The position numbers were made by a program, and so were the translations under genes. From Bacillus sp. ISL-34 (lineage in GTDB: Bacteria > Bacillota > Bacilli > Bacillales > DSM-1321): a DNA stretch of 64,000 nt. This document shows, in pieces, positions 8,259 through 16,788 of this stretch. The DNA lies in NCBI RefSeq assembly GCF_018613325.1, contig NZ_JAGGQJ010000002.1:264569-328568 (forward strand), given 5' to 3'. Position 1 is the first letter of the stretch. Each line of letters starts with the position of its first letter. The notes under the pieces were generated by a model that was not told the origin of the DNA, did not search any database, and saw only the letters and a list, made by a program, of their open reading frames with translations.

Positions 8259-9566
8259 ATGTTAACGATTTTAGGATTTTGCATGATTTTAACGTTTCTG
8301 GTCTTAGTCATCACAAAGCGCTTATCAGTGGTTGTCGCTTTTATCTTCACGGCGATAGCTTTTGGTGTGATTGGTGGGTTTGCTTCGGAAATGGGAGATA
8401 TGATGGTTGCGGGTATTTTAAAGGTGACACCGACAGCAGTCATGATCGTTTTTGCTATTCTATACTTTGGTTTAATGATTGACGTTGGTTTATTCGATCC
8501 CATGATCGCTAAAATACTGAGTTTTGTAAAAGGAGACCCGCTAAAGGTTGTCATGGCAACCGCCATTATAACCATTTTGGTAGGTTTGGACGGAGACGGT
8601 TCTTCCACATTCATGATCACCGTTTCAGCCATGCTGCCGCTTTATATCAAATTAGGGATGAACAGGCTCGTATTGGCCTGTGTCGTTGGTTTAGCCGCTG
8701 GGGTCATGAATATGATCCCTTGGGGAGGTCCTTTGGTCAGGGCGGCCGCGAGCCTTCAAGTTGAAGTATCGGAGTTATTCATTCCGCTCATTCCGGTCAT
8801 GATTTGCGGTCTTTTATGGACGCTTTTTTCGGCATATGTACTTGGCAAAAAGGAAAGGGAGAGATTGGGGGTCAGTTCCATGGAGACGACCATGCCACCT
8901 GGTATGAGCGAACAGGCAGCAGCTGTTGAAACCGCACCTCAAGGAACATCCAAGCTTTTTTGGTTTAATTGGCTTCTGACGATTTTATTGATGGTATTGC
9001 TTGTGATGGAAGTGCTGCCGATCCAAATCTTATTCGCCTCCGCTTTTGCGATTGCATTATTTGTTAACTTTCCGAACCCGAAAGAACAGCAGGAAAGGAT
9101 TTTAAGTCATGCCAATAGCTTCGTGATGATCTGTACACTCATTTTCGCTGCAGGGATTTTTACGGGTGTATTCACAGAAACGAAGATGATGGACTCGATG
9201 GCCGCTTCAATCGTAACCGTCATCCCGGATTGGCTTGGGGCACATTTGCCACTGGTGGTAGCGCTGACGAGCATTCCGATGGGATTCATCTTTTCACCTG
9301 ATGCCTATTACTTTGGCATTCTGCCGATAATAAGTGAAACGGCATCGAGCTTCGGGATTGCCCCTGTAGAAATCGGAAGGGCGGCTTTATTAGGTCATTC
9401 GACCACAGGGTTCCCCTTATCGCCATTGGTGCCTGCCACCTTCATATTGATTGGCCTTGTAGGTGTGGATTTTGGGGATCACCAAAAATTCCTGTTTAAA
9501 TGGGCATTTGGGACAACCATCATCATGACGATCGCAGCCATTACTTTCGGGGTCATCACTTTGTAG
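8259..9566 (+). CDS. CitMHS-family citrate/metal-citrate transporter
   Basis: Membrane symporter of the CitMHS family; B. subtilis CitM takes up Mg-citrate and CitH Ca-citrate. The 435 residues form about 11-12 hydrophobic segments. The family-typical stretches LGVGLD-like ILVGLDGDGSST near residue 110 and PWGGPLVRAA near residue 160 are present. The start at ATG 8259 has AAAGGAG eight bases upstream. No CitST two-component genes are adjacent, so induction control is not visible. Metal preference cannot be told from sequence. Confidence 0.9.
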   Translation: MLTILGFCMILTFLVLVITKRLSVVVAFIFTAIAFGVIGGFASEMGDMMVAGILKVTPTAVMIVFAILYFGLMIDVGLFDPMIAKILSFVKGDPLKVVMATAIITILVGLDGDGSSTFMITVSAMLPLYIKLGMNRLVLACVVGLAAGVMNMIPWGGPLVRAAASLQVEVSELFIPLIPVMICGLLWTLFSAYVLGKKERERLGVSSMETTMPPGMSEQAAAVETAPQGTSKLFWFNWLLTILLMVLLVMEVLPIQILFASAFAIALFVNFPNPKEQQERILSHANSFVMICTLIFAAGIFTGVFTETKMMDSMAASIVTVIPDWLGAHLPLVVALTSIPMGFIFSPDAYYFGILPIISETASSFGIAPVEIGRAALLGHSTTGFPLSPLVPATFILIGLVGVDFGDHQKFLFKWAFGTTIIMTIAAITFGVITL

Positions 9567-9731
9567 TGAGCCCATTAAGCTATAATGCAAAATCCTTGTC
9601 TGTGAATTTAGTAAGGGTTTCACTCTCAAGGAATAATCCATTTTCCTATTTATCCCGCTTTATGTTTATTCTTCCATAATGGTGGAAAGTAATAAGAGAA
9701 AGATACATATAAGAGAGTGAGGGAGTTTATC

Positions 9732-10364
9732 ATGAACTATAAACAAAAACTTGTACTGCCTATGTGTGCTGCCCTTTTACTGTATGGATGTAATTCAGCG
9801 GATGATTCAAATCAGTCCGATAATGATGCCGAGGACATGACTACAGTGGGACAAGGAACAGATACAGAGGTTGATCCGCAGGTGAAAGCGGAAGTTAAAG
9901 ATGTAGATGGTAAAACACTTGGGACGGTAAACTTTAGCGCTGAAGAGAATTCCGTAGTGATCGAGACCGCTTTGGAAGGCCTTGAGCCAGGCTATCATGG
10001 ATTCCATGTTCACGAAAACGCAGCATGTGAGGCAGATGCCAAGGATGGCCCTTTCACTACAGCAGGAGGACACTTCAATCCAACTGGTGAAACGCATTCT
10101 AAACACGCAGGTGATATGCCTCCTTTATATGTAAAAGAAGATGGGACGGCAAAATATTCGGCAACATTGGATAACATGACAATAGACCAACTGAAGAAAG
10201 AAGAGCTGGCTGTAATCGTTCATGCGAATCCAGACAACTTTGCCAATATTCCTGACCGCTATGAAGCCAATGGAGAAAAAGGACCTGATGAAGATACTTT
10301 GAAAACTGGTGATGCAGGCGATAGGCAAGCTTGCGGGATTGTTGTAAGTGCAGAGGCAAAATAA
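9732..10364 (+). CDS. sodC: Cu/Zn superoxide dismutase, lipoprotein
   Basis: Extracytoplasmic superoxide dismutase of 210 residues. A lipobox (LLLYGC, Cys20) indicates anchoring on the outer face of the membrane. After an acidic linker, the SOD domain shows copper ligands in GFHVHE, bridging and zinc ligands in GGHFNP, HSKHAGD and the VIVHANPDNF histidine, and the conserved DRQACG segment with the active-site arginine. Start chosen at ATG 9732 because GAGTGAGGGAG lies just upstream; a GTG five codons earlier overlaps that site. Resembles B. subtilis YojM. Confidence 0.93.
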   Translation: MNYKQKLVLPMCAALLLYGCNSADDSNQSDNDAEDMTTVGQGTDTEVDPQVKAEVKDVDGKTLGTVNFSAEENSVVIETALEGLEPGYHGFHVHENAACEADAKDGPFTTAGGHFNPTGETHSKHAGDMPPLYVKEDGTAKYSATLDNMTIDQLKKEELAVIVHANPDNFANIPDRYEANGEKGPDEDTLKTGDAGDRQACGIVVSAEAK

Positions 10365-10378
10365 CATTAATGAAGTAA

Positions 10379-10410
10379 GAGCGATTCCTCTAAAGAGGAA
10401 TCGCTCTTTT
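10379..10410 (+). terminator. Terminator of sodC
   Basis: A 13-bp GAGCGATTCCTCT/AGAGGAATCGCTC stem is followed by TTTT. The stretch up to 10611 shows nothing else. Confidence 0.85.
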
Positions 10411-10611
10411 CATTGAAGATAAAACGGCTGGCCGCTAAAATCTCAAAGCTGAAACCATTCTTTTTCCGATTTAAGAAGGTTTTTTCTATTGTGATATAGA
10501 AGTAAGAATGTAAGTAATATTGCAGTAGAGGCAGATGGCATTAAAAGATCATAGTTAATTCTAGCAGTGGAATGAAGTCCGAGACATAGGTTTAATATAG
10601 GAAAATAAGAT

Positions 10612-10653
10612 TTAAAAAAACCCGAATAGGGATCATGTCCACTGATTCGGGTT
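10612..10653 (-). terminator. Terminator of trhO
   Basis: On the minus strand a CCCGAAT/ATTCGGG stem is followed by seven U, nine bases after the trhO stop. Confidence 0.8.
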
Positions 10654-10661
10654 TGCTAAAA

Positions 10662-11627
10662 TCATTTTGCCGTAATGTTTTCTTCGATTAGCTGTAATCT
10701 CTCAGCCACTTCTTCTTCAGAAAGGTTATGCTCGACTACATAGCGGTTACGCGGATGCACTCGGCATTCATGAGTACAGCTGCGCATATGTTTGTGTTCG
10801 TTCTCTTCACTGCAAAGGATTTTCTTGTTGCATTCAGGATTAGCGCAATTAACATAGCGTTCACAAGGTTCGCCGGAATAAATATCGCGTCCGACAATGA
10901 CATGTTCCTTTTGATTGATAGGTACGGCAATCCTTTCATCGAAAACATACATTTGGCCATCCCATAGCTCACCTTGGACTTCGGGATCCTTCCCGTATGT
11001 TGCGATGCCGCCATGCAGCTGGCTTACATCTTCAAAGCCTTCTTCGACAAGCCAGCCGGAGAATTTCTCACAGCGGATACCGCCGGTGCAATACGTCAGG
11101 ATTTTTTTGCCTTCGAACATTTGCTTATTTTCCCGGACCCATTCAGGAAGTTCACGGAAATTCGTGATTTCCGGCTTGATTGCACCCCTGAAATGTCCTA
11201 AGTCAAATTCATAGTCATTTCTGGCATCAAGGACGATGGTATTTTCATCTTGCATTTGCTCGAAGAACTCCTTCGGGCTCAAGTATTTGCCTGTCGTCTG
11301 GTTCGGGTTGATGTCATCTTCCAAGCGAAGCGTTACAAGTTCATTGCGTGGACGAACATGCATTTTTTTGAAAGCATGGCCGTCAGCTTCATCTATTTTA
11401 AACACGATATCGGCAAAGCGGGGATCGCTTTTCATCATGTCCATATATTTGTTGGTTTGTTCGATCGTACCTGAAACTGTTCCGTTGATACCCTCTGATG
11501 CCACCAAGATACGGCCTTTCAATTCAAGGGCTTTACATGCCGCAAGATGCTCGGCAGCGAATTCTTCGTGATTCTCGATTGGTGTATACAAATAATAAAG
11601 TAATACTCTATATGGTTTTGTTTCCAT
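10662..11627 (-). CDS. trhO: tRNA uridine(34) hydroxylase TrhO (rhodanese family)
   Basis: TrhO proteins catalyse oxygen-dependent 5-hydroxylation of uridine 34 in tRNA. The 321-residue length and architecture match: an N-terminal acylphosphatase-like domain (about 1-100), a rhodanese domain (about 120-225) with active loop CTGGIRCEK near residue 180, and a C-terminal cysteine-rich segment (NCANPEC, ILCSEE, RSCTHEC) that probably binds metal. The start is ATG at 11627 with a modest AGGTGGT site. Monocistronic. Confidence 0.93.
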   Translation of the reverse strand: METKPYRVLLYYLYTPIENHEEFAAEHLAACKALELKGRILVASEGINGTVSGTIEQTNKYMDMMKSDPRFADIVFKIDEADGHAFKKMHVRPRNELVTLRLEDDINPNQTTGKYLSPKEFFEQMQDENTIVLDARNDYEFDLGHFRGAIKPEITNFRELPEWVRENKQMFEGKKILTYCTGGIRCEKFSGWLVEEGFEDVSQLHGGIATYGKDPEVQGELWDGQMYVFDERIAVPINQKEHVIVGRDIYSGEPCERYVNCANPECNKKILCSEENEHKHMRSCTHECRVHPRNRYVVEHNLSEEEVAERLQLIEENITAK

Positions 11628-11768
11628 TTTTTATTTACCACCTATGTTTTATATTTGCAAGATATAAAGGGTGATCATTAAGACACTTTTCTCTTACAGA
11701 TAATCATTATACCAAGAAAACGTAAAAATGATAAGGTCATGAAGAAAATTCAAGAGGAGTTGTATGGA

Positions 11769-12785
11769 ATGTTGAAAGAGTTACTGAGATATCCAATCAT
11801 TCAAGCACCTATGGCAGGAGGAGCTTCAACTCCGAAGCTTGCAGCTGCAGTATCGAATGCAGGTGGATTGGGCTTTCTCGCAGCTGGCTATAAGACTGCG
11901 GAAGAGATGAAGGACGAGATAGAGCAGACCCGTCATTTGACTGAGCGCCCTTTTGGCGTGAATGTATTTGTGCCAAGCAACGAGGCGGTGGATGAAAATA
12001 TATTATCTGCCTATCGTGAAAAGATCGAAAAAGAGGCTGAGAGCGTTGGGGCTGAGATTGGAAAAGCCGATAGTGATGACGATGATTGGGGAAATAAACT
12101 ACATGTATTGAAGGAGGCTGGGGTCGCTGTCGTCAGTTTTACGTTTGGATGTCCAACGGAAGATGTAATAAGGGAGCTCCAAGATGTCGGTTCCCTTATA
12201 GCCGTGACAGTAACCAACCTTCAGGAAGCAAAAAAGGCGGCGGGAGCAGGCGCGGATGTTCTATGTGTGCAGGGGTTTGAAGCAGGGGGTCACCGGGGCA
12301 GCTTTGATAACCGCACAGAAGATGATTACGGTCTTTTAGTATTGATTCGGATGATAAAAGATGAGCTGAACTTACCGATCATTGCGGCGGGCGGACTGAT
12401 GCATGGAAAGGATATCGCAGCTGTGCTCGAAGCGGGAGCAACAGCGGCGCAATTGGGAACTGCTTTCCTTCGCTGCCCCGAAAGCGGGGCAAGTCCGGTC
12501 CATAAGGCAGCGCTGGGAAATCCCCGATTTACTAAGACCTCTGTTACCCGAGCCTTCAGCGGCCGGAGGGCACGCGGTTTGGTGAATCACTTTTTAACGG
12601 AATATGATAGCCTTGCACCGGTCGCCTATCCTCATGTCCATCACATGACAAAGCAAATGCGCAAAGCGGCTGGACAAAAAAACAACCCTGAATTGATGGC
12701 TTTGTGGGCTGGACAGGGATATAAGTTGAGCAGGGAACTTCCTGCATCGGAATTGGTTGAATTTCTTGCAGAAGAACTAAACTGA
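11769..12785 (+). CDS. Nitronate monooxygenase / 2-nitropropane dioxygenase-family flavoenzyme
   Basis: FMN-dependent TIM-barrel enzyme of about 338 residues, similar to B. subtilis YrpB. Family marks include the N-terminal IIQAPMAGG, GGLGFLAAGY, the VQGFEAGGHRG segment with the catalytic histidine, and the FMN phosphate site IAAGGLMHG followed by GATAAQLGTAFLRC. Family members oxidise alkyl nitronates or act as NAD(P)H-linked flavin oxidoreductases. ATG 11769 is preferred over ATG 11739 because AAGAGGAG lies nine bases before it. An acetyltransferase gene follows after 17 bases, probably in one transcript. Confidence 0.88.
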   Translation: MLKELLRYPIIQAPMAGGASTPKLAAAVSNAGGLGFLAAGYKTAEEMKDEIEQTRHLTERPFGVNVFVPSNEAVDENILSAYREKIEKEAESVGAEIGKADSDDDDWGNKLHVLKEAGVAVVSFTFGCPTEDVIRELQDVGSLIAVTVTNLQEAKKAAGAGADVLCVQGFEAGGHRGSFDNRTEDDYGLLVLIRMIKDELNLPIIAAGGLMHGKDIAAVLEAGATAAQLGTAFLRCPESGASPVHKAALGNPRFTKTSVTRAFSGRRARGLVNHFLTEYDSLAPVAYPHVHHMTKQMRKAAGQKNNPELMALWAGQGYKLSRELPASELVEFLAEELN

Positions 12786-12802
12786 GAAGGGGGTGGTTGC
12801 TG

Positions 12803-13258
12803 ATGGAGATAAGGGAATTATTCATGGGTGAGCCACCCCCGATGCATTTATTGCTTTTGGCAGATCCTTCAAGGGAATTGGTCGAGGAATACTTGGGAAG
12901 CGGAACTTGCTTTGTTGCCGTGAGTGATAAGCGAATGATCGGTGTTTATGTTTTACTGCAAAAAGGCCCGGAACTGATAGAGATAATGAACATCGCAGTG
13001 GATGAACGGCACCATGGAAGAGGAATCGGCAGGCAATTGATTGAACACGCCAAATGCCATGCAAGGCAACAGGGATATAAAAAGATTGAAATCGGCACGG
13101 GAAATTCGGGGATAGGGCAGCTTGCCCTTTACCAAAAATGCGGTTTTAGAATAACTGGGGTCGATCGGGATTTTTTTAATAGAAACTATTCCGAGGCCAT
13201 TTATGAAAATGGGATTCAGTGCCAGGATATGATTCGCTTGTCACTAAGTTTAGACTAA
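12803..13258 (+). CDS. GNAT N-acetyltransferase, YvbK-like
   Basis: Acetyl-CoA-dependent acetyltransferase of 151 residues. The acetyl-CoA loop RHHGRGIGRQL-type motif is at about residues 70-80, and IEIGTGNSGIGQLALYQKCGF is the usual motif B region. N-terminal (LLLLADPSRELVEEYL) and C-terminal (DMIRLSLSL) parts resemble B. subtilis YvbK. The substrate is unknown. ATG 12803 follows AAGGGGGTGG by six bases. It lies 17 bases after the flavoenzyme stop, so the two are probably cotranscribed. Confidence 0.87.
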   Translation: MEIRELFMGEPPPMHLLLLADPSRELVEEYLGSGTCFVAVSDKRMIGVYVLLQKGPELIEIMNIAVDERHHGRGIGRQLIEHAKCHARQQGYKKIEIGTGNSGIGQLALYQKCGFRITGVDRDFFNRNYSEAIYENGIQCQDMIRLSLSLD

Positions 13259-13345
13259 GCAATGATCATCCAAGTTTGACGGAAGCTTTACAGACAAAAG
13301 TGCACTTCGCATTGCTTGGGGGGAAGGAACTTGTTCTTTGGTGAT

Positions 13346-13474
13346 ATGATTTATCTTCTTTTTGCTTTACTAATGCCGTTTTTATTTGCGATTGGCGTTT
13401 TCGTATTCATTCGATCAACGAAAAGGCAAAAGGATTCTTTATCGAAAATTCACAAAGACTCACATGGAAAATAG
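13346..13474 (+). CDS. Small single-pass membrane protein (42 aa)
   Basis: A short frame starts MIYLLFALLMPFLFAIG, giving one transmembrane helix of about 20 residues, then a basic tail (RSTKRQKDSLSKIHKDSHGK). A GGGGGGAAGGAAC purine tract lies upstream; TTG at 13331 is an alternative start. It ends just before a bidirectional terminator, supporting expression. Function unknown. Confidence 0.45.
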   Translation: MIYLLFALLMPFLFAIGVFVFIRSTKRQKDSLSKIHKDSHGK

Positions 13475-13479
13475 CAGCA

Positions 13480-13518
13480 AGAGAAAAAGAGTGCAAAACA
13501 ACGGCACTCTTTTTTCTC
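13480..13518. terminator. Bidirectional terminator
   Basis: An AGAGAAAAAGAGTGC/GCACTCTTTTTTCTC stem has T-runs on either strand. It separates convergent genes. Confidence 0.8.
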
Positions 13519-13522
13519 ATCT

Positions 13523-14101
13523 TCACCTTTCCAAAAAAGCTTCCAAATTCCTTTTCACACTGGGCCATTCATGCTCGAGAATACTGTAGACCACCGTGTT
13601 CCTGATCCTTCCATCTTGCAGTTTTTTCTCCATCCTCAAAATGCCTTCTTCAAGGGCGCCGAGCCTTGTTATTGCTGCACGCGATCTTTTGTTGCGTTCG
13701 TCAGTCCTGAATTCAACCCGTTTCATTTGCCACTTTTCAAAAGCATGCTGCAATAGCAGGTACTTACATTCTGTGTTAATGGCTGTTCGCCATTTGTCGG
13801 GATGATACCAAGTTGCGCCGATTTCCAGGGATTGATTATGAAATTGAATATTTCGTAAGCTCGTGCTGCCAATTATCGAATCATCAGTCTGATCGATAAC
13901 GACAAATGGATGATGAAGTTCCTGTTCCCTTGCTCGAATGCCTTCTTTTACATAGGAAACCGCCTCTTCATATGACAAAATTTTTGTTGCGCTCCATTCC
14001 CATATTTCAGATGGCAGGGAAGCGGCGTAAAGCGGTTCGATATGATGTTCCATCATCGGGGCGAGTATCACGTGTTTCCCGAATAATTCGATAAGTTCCA
14101 T
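13523..14101 (-). CDS. GNAT N-acetyltransferase, RimJ/RimL type
   Basis: Acetyltransferase of 192 residues in the RimJ/RimL/YdaF group, which acetylate ribosomal proteins, antibiotics or small molecules. Typical features are the N-terminal LFGKHVILAPM entry, GSTSLRNI and LEIGATWYHPDKW beta-strand segments, and FRTDERNKRSRAAITRLG near the C-terminal third. ATG 14101 is chosen because AGAGGAGG lies at ideal distance; the frame is open 21 codons further up but without a site. It is divergent from a MocR regulator, which may control it. Confidence 0.85.
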   Translation of the reverse strand: MELIELFGKHVILAPMMEHHIEPLYAASLPSEIWEWSATKILSYEEAVSYVKEGIRAREQELHHPFVVIDQTDDSIIGSTSLRNIQFHNQSLEIGATWYHPDKWRTAINTECKYLLLQHAFEKWQMKRVEFRTDERNKRSRAAITRLGALEEGILRMEKKLQDGRIRNTVVYSILEHEWPSVKRNLEAFLER

Positions 14102-14142
14102 AATTTCCTCCTCTTGATTGATATCTTCATTATAAAAATATT

Positions 14143-14188
14143 CTGGTTCTGCAATAAGGACCAATGCTGATATAATTTATGGAACCAG
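14143..14188. promoter_or_regulatory. Divergent promoter region with paired half-sites
   Basis: CTGGTTC (14143-14149) and its inverted copy GAACCAG (14182-14188) flank TATAAT at 14171-14176, the likely -10 of the MocR gene. MocR/PdxR proteins often bind repeated half-sites between divergent genes, so this is a plausible operator. Inferred from sequence only. Confidence 0.4.
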
Positions 14189-14204
14189 TTTGAAGGAGGA
14201 GCAA

Positions 14205-15596
14205 ATGTTTGAAATCACTCTAACGTTAGATAAAACGAATAAAGAAGCTTTATATGTCCAATTGTATAAATACTTTATAAAGGAAATCCAGAATGGGCAA
14301 ATAAAGGCCGGAATGAAACTGCCTTCTAAACGAAAACTGGCCGTGCATTTAGGGATAGGCCTGAATACAGTCGATACGGCTTATCAGCAGTTGATGGCAG
14401 AAGGATATGTGGAAAGTCAATTAAGGAAAGGATATTACGTAGCCGATTTAGAGCCGATCTCAGCTTTGAATGAGCCGTTGCCTGTAACAGAAGGGATGAT
14501 GGGCCCTCCGAATGAAAGAAATGAGATAGATTACAATCATGGCCGGGTGGACGTGGATTCTTTCCCGCATGCCGTGTGGAAAAAATGCTTGAACAATACG
14601 TTGTATCTACAGGAAAGGGAAATGTTCATGAGCGGCGATCCTCAAGGGGAATGGGGGCTCCGGGCTCAAATCTCATCCTATCTATTTCAATCGAGAGGAG
14701 TTCGCTGCGGGGCTGATCAAATCATCATTGGGGCAGGTACCCAGTATTTCATCCATCTGCTGCGGTTACTTTTTGAAAATGAGCGGGTATTTGGGTTGGA
14801 AGACCCTGGGTTTCATCGGGTAAGGGAGGTACTGAGACTGGAGGGAGCAAACATGGCATACATACCTTTGGATGAAAGTGGAATGAGTGTGGACTCCTTG
14901 AAAGAGAGTGCAGCGAATGTTGCTTATGTCACTCCTTCCCATCAATTTCCTTCCGGTATGATCATGCCGATAACTAGACGGGTGGAATTGCTGAATTGGG
15001 CAGTGGAGAAAAAGGGTTATATTATTGAAGATGATTATGACGGGGAATTCCGACATGCAGGAAAACCGATTCCGTCCTTGCAGGGGTTGGACACTAATGG
15101 AAGGGTCATCTACCTAGGCACGTTTTCAAAGTCGCTCATTCCATCAATCAGGGTGGGATTTATGGTGTTACCGATGGAGTTGGCTTGCCGCTATCAGCAG
15201 AAGTTAATAGGATACAAACAGACCGTTTCCAGACTGATTCAGGAAACGCTCTGTCTTTTTATGAAAAATGGACATTGGGAACGCCATCTGAATAAAATGC
15301 GAACGATTTATCGTAAAAAGAATAAGGTGCTGCTGAATGCAATTGAAGCGAGCTTTCATGATCGTGTAGCCGTAATCGGTGAAAAGTCGGGATTGCACGT
15401 TCTTTTAAAAGTAAAAAACGGCAGCAGTGAGGCAGAGCTCATTCAAAAGGCTGCCAGTGTGGGGGTTAAAGTCCACCCAACATCGGTTTATCATTCAAAG
15501 AATGTGAAGGATCCGACTATTTTGATTGGGTACGGTGGGTTAACCGAAAGGGAAATCGAAGCAGGAATCCGTCTTTTAAAAAAGGCATGGCTATAG
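14205..15596 (+). CDS. MocR/PdxR-type transcriptional regulator (GntR HTH fused to aminotransferase fold)
   Basis: A 463-residue fusion of an N-terminal GntR winged helix (about 10-80; GQIKAGMKLPSKRKLA, LNTVDTAYQQL) with a fold-type I aminotransferase-like domain (about 110-463). The PLP lysine is in GTFSKSLIPS near residue 312, and EDDYDGEF carries the cofactor-ring aspartate. Such regulators sense PLP or amino-compounds. ATG 14205 follows GAAGGAGG by six bases. It is transcribed away from an acetyltransferase gene, the likeliest target. No pyridoxal synthase genes are nearby, so PdxR itself is less likely. Confidence 0.92.
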   Translation: MFEITLTLDKTNKEALYVQLYKYFIKEIQNGQIKAGMKLPSKRKLAVHLGIGLNTVDTAYQQLMAEGYVESQLRKGYYVADLEPISALNEPLPVTEGMMGPPNERNEIDYNHGRVDVDSFPHAVWKKCLNNTLYLQEREMFMSGDPQGEWGLRAQISSYLFQSRGVRCGADQIIIGAGTQYFIHLLRLLFENERVFGLEDPGFHRVREVLRLEGANMAYIPLDESGMSVDSLKESAANVAYVTPSHQFPSGMIMPITRRVELLNWAVEKKGYIIEDDYDGEFRHAGKPIPSLQGLDTNGRVIYLGTFSKSLIPSIRVGFMVLPMELACRYQQKLIGYKQTVSRLIQETLCLFMKNGHWERHLNKMRTIYRKKNKVLLNAIEASFHDRVAVIGEKSGLHVLLKVKNGSSEAELIQKAASVGVKVHPTSVYHSKNVKDPTILIGYGGLTEREIEAGIRLLKKAWL

Positions 15597-15654
15597 CTTG
15601 GTGCGAAAGTAAGCTTCCTTCATACTTATTCAACAATGATATAAGATACGCATT

Positions 15655-16074
15655 TTAGTTTCTTATATTATTGAGGATTTTAAGGACCGTCTGGAAAAAT
15701 ACTTCCTGTTCTTCTTCAGTAATGCCATCCAGGGCTTTTCCTTCGATTTTTTCTGCAATCTTAAGACATTTTGTATGTACCTCTTTTCCCCGGGGGGTCA
15801 GTTCGATTCGTTTTTCCTGTTCATCTTTACCAGGAACTTGTTTAATCATATTATTCTGTTCCATACTGTTGACCGAACGTGTGATGATAACACTATCCAC
15901 ATCCAAGTAACTGCAAATATCGGGGATTGTGGAATAGCCACAGTTCTTTAAGTAATTCAGGATTGTCCACTGATTATGGTAAATTTCAAGGGCTGTAATT
16001 TGTTCATTCATTTTGCTGACTAATGATCTCGATACTTGTAAATATTGATGAAATAATTGAGTAGGGTTCGTCAT
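15655..16074 (-). CDS. MarR-family transcriptional regulator
   Basis: A 139-residue winged-helix regulator. The HTH lies around residues 45-95 (STIPDICSYLDVDSVIITR) and the wing contains KDEQEKRIELTPRGKE, the conserved MarR D-x-R-type wing. Start at ATG 16074, behind AAAGGAGAATC; the frame extends 11 codons further upstream without a site. No partner gene is adjacent. A short inverted repeat over its own 5' region suggests autoregulation. Confidence 0.9.
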   Translation of the reverse strand: MTNPTQLFHQYLQVSRSLVSKMNEQITALEIYHNQWTILNYLKNCGYSTIPDICSYLDVDSVIITRSVNSMEQNNMIKQVPGKDEQEKRIELTPRGKEVHTKCLKIAEKIEGKALDGITEEEQEVFFQTVLKILNNIRN

Positions 16075-16088
16075 ATGATTCTCCTTTA

Positions 16089-16109
16089 TAATGGTCGACC
16101 AGTCCATTA
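16089..16109. promoter_or_regulatory. Possible MarR autoregulatory operator
   Basis: TAATGG and CCATTA are separated by nine bases including the palindrome GGTCGACC. The site overlaps a minus-strand -10-like TATAAT (16105-16110) with TAGACT 16 bases upstream of it. MarR proteins usually repress their own promoter from such sites. Confidence 0.45.
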
Positions 16110-16309
16110 TATTCTTTAATTCTTAAAAGTCTATTGTAAAGAATCATTTATTTCAGTCAATGTTTATTTTTGGAAGGTAAGCGGGAAAGGGGAAAATACT
16201 GGCAATATGAATGAATCTAGGAAAAAGCTCAGTCTTCCCAAATCATCAAAAAACAACCGGGGAAGCATATGCACGACCACAAGAAGAATCTTAATGGAAT
16301 ATATTTCAG

Positions 16310-16352
16310 ACTATAGACAAATTCGAGAATTCGAGTTTGCCTATAGTTTTTT
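16310..16352 (+). terminator. Hairpin with T-run, member of a dispersed hairpin family
   Basis: ACTATAGACAAATTCGAG and CGAGTTTGCCTATAGT form a strong stem followed by six T. The same CT.YAGRCAAAC pattern recurs at 30201-30240 and 32607-32651. No gene clearly ends here. Confidence 0.6.
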
Positions 16353-16424
16353 ATGTCACTCGCGCCCTCGGCGGGAATTGGTAAAAACTTACCTTGAAAG
16401 CTGAATGCAATATATCCTGCAAAC

Positions 16425-16456
16425 AAAAACCAGCCTCTAAAGTGGCTGGTTTTTGT
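16425..16456. terminator. Bidirectional terminator
   Basis: AAAAACCAGCC/GGCTGGTTTTT stem directly after the stop codon of the charged minus-strand protein. Confidence 0.8.
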
Positions 16457-16660
16457 TTAAAACTTCTCGCTGGTGGAGCGGTGTTTAGTTTCTTTTTTAT
16501 TTCGTTCTTCTTGTTGTTCATATTTAATTTCATCAATTGGTAAATCATCAATGGGCATGACTACTTGATCACGTTCCAGCTGTTTTTCCTGGCTTTTCTT
16601 GAAGGCCTTGGATTTATCATTACGCTCATCAAGATACTTTTCTTTATCTTTATTATCCAA
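16457..16660 (-). CDS. Small highly charged hypothetical protein (67 aa)
   Basis: A hydrophilic 67-residue product dominated by Lys, Glu, Asp, Arg and Gln, starting MDNKDKEKYLDERND and ending KHRSTSEKF. The start is TTG 16660, because TGGAGGGA lies six bases before it; an ATG five codons upstream would overlap that site. No domain is recognised; the composition suggests a disordered or coiled-coil protein. A terminator follows at once. Confidence 0.6.
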   Translation of the reverse strand: MDNKDKEKYLDERNDKSKAFKKSQEKQLERDQVVMPIDDLPIDEIKYEQQEERNKKETKHRSTSEKF

Positions 16661-16788
16661 TGTCAATCCCTCCATCTCTTTGTATCTCTTTTTCCCCTTA
16701 TTGAGAAAATAAAACGTATAAGCGAAATATATGTGACCCCATTTCATAAATATAAGGAGAACAGGAAAGTGCAAGGAGGGTTTGTTCA

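Noticed and set aside
8219..8632. 137-codon minus-strand frame opposite the citrate transporter
   Set aside because: Antisense shadow of a membrane-protein gene; no start signals.
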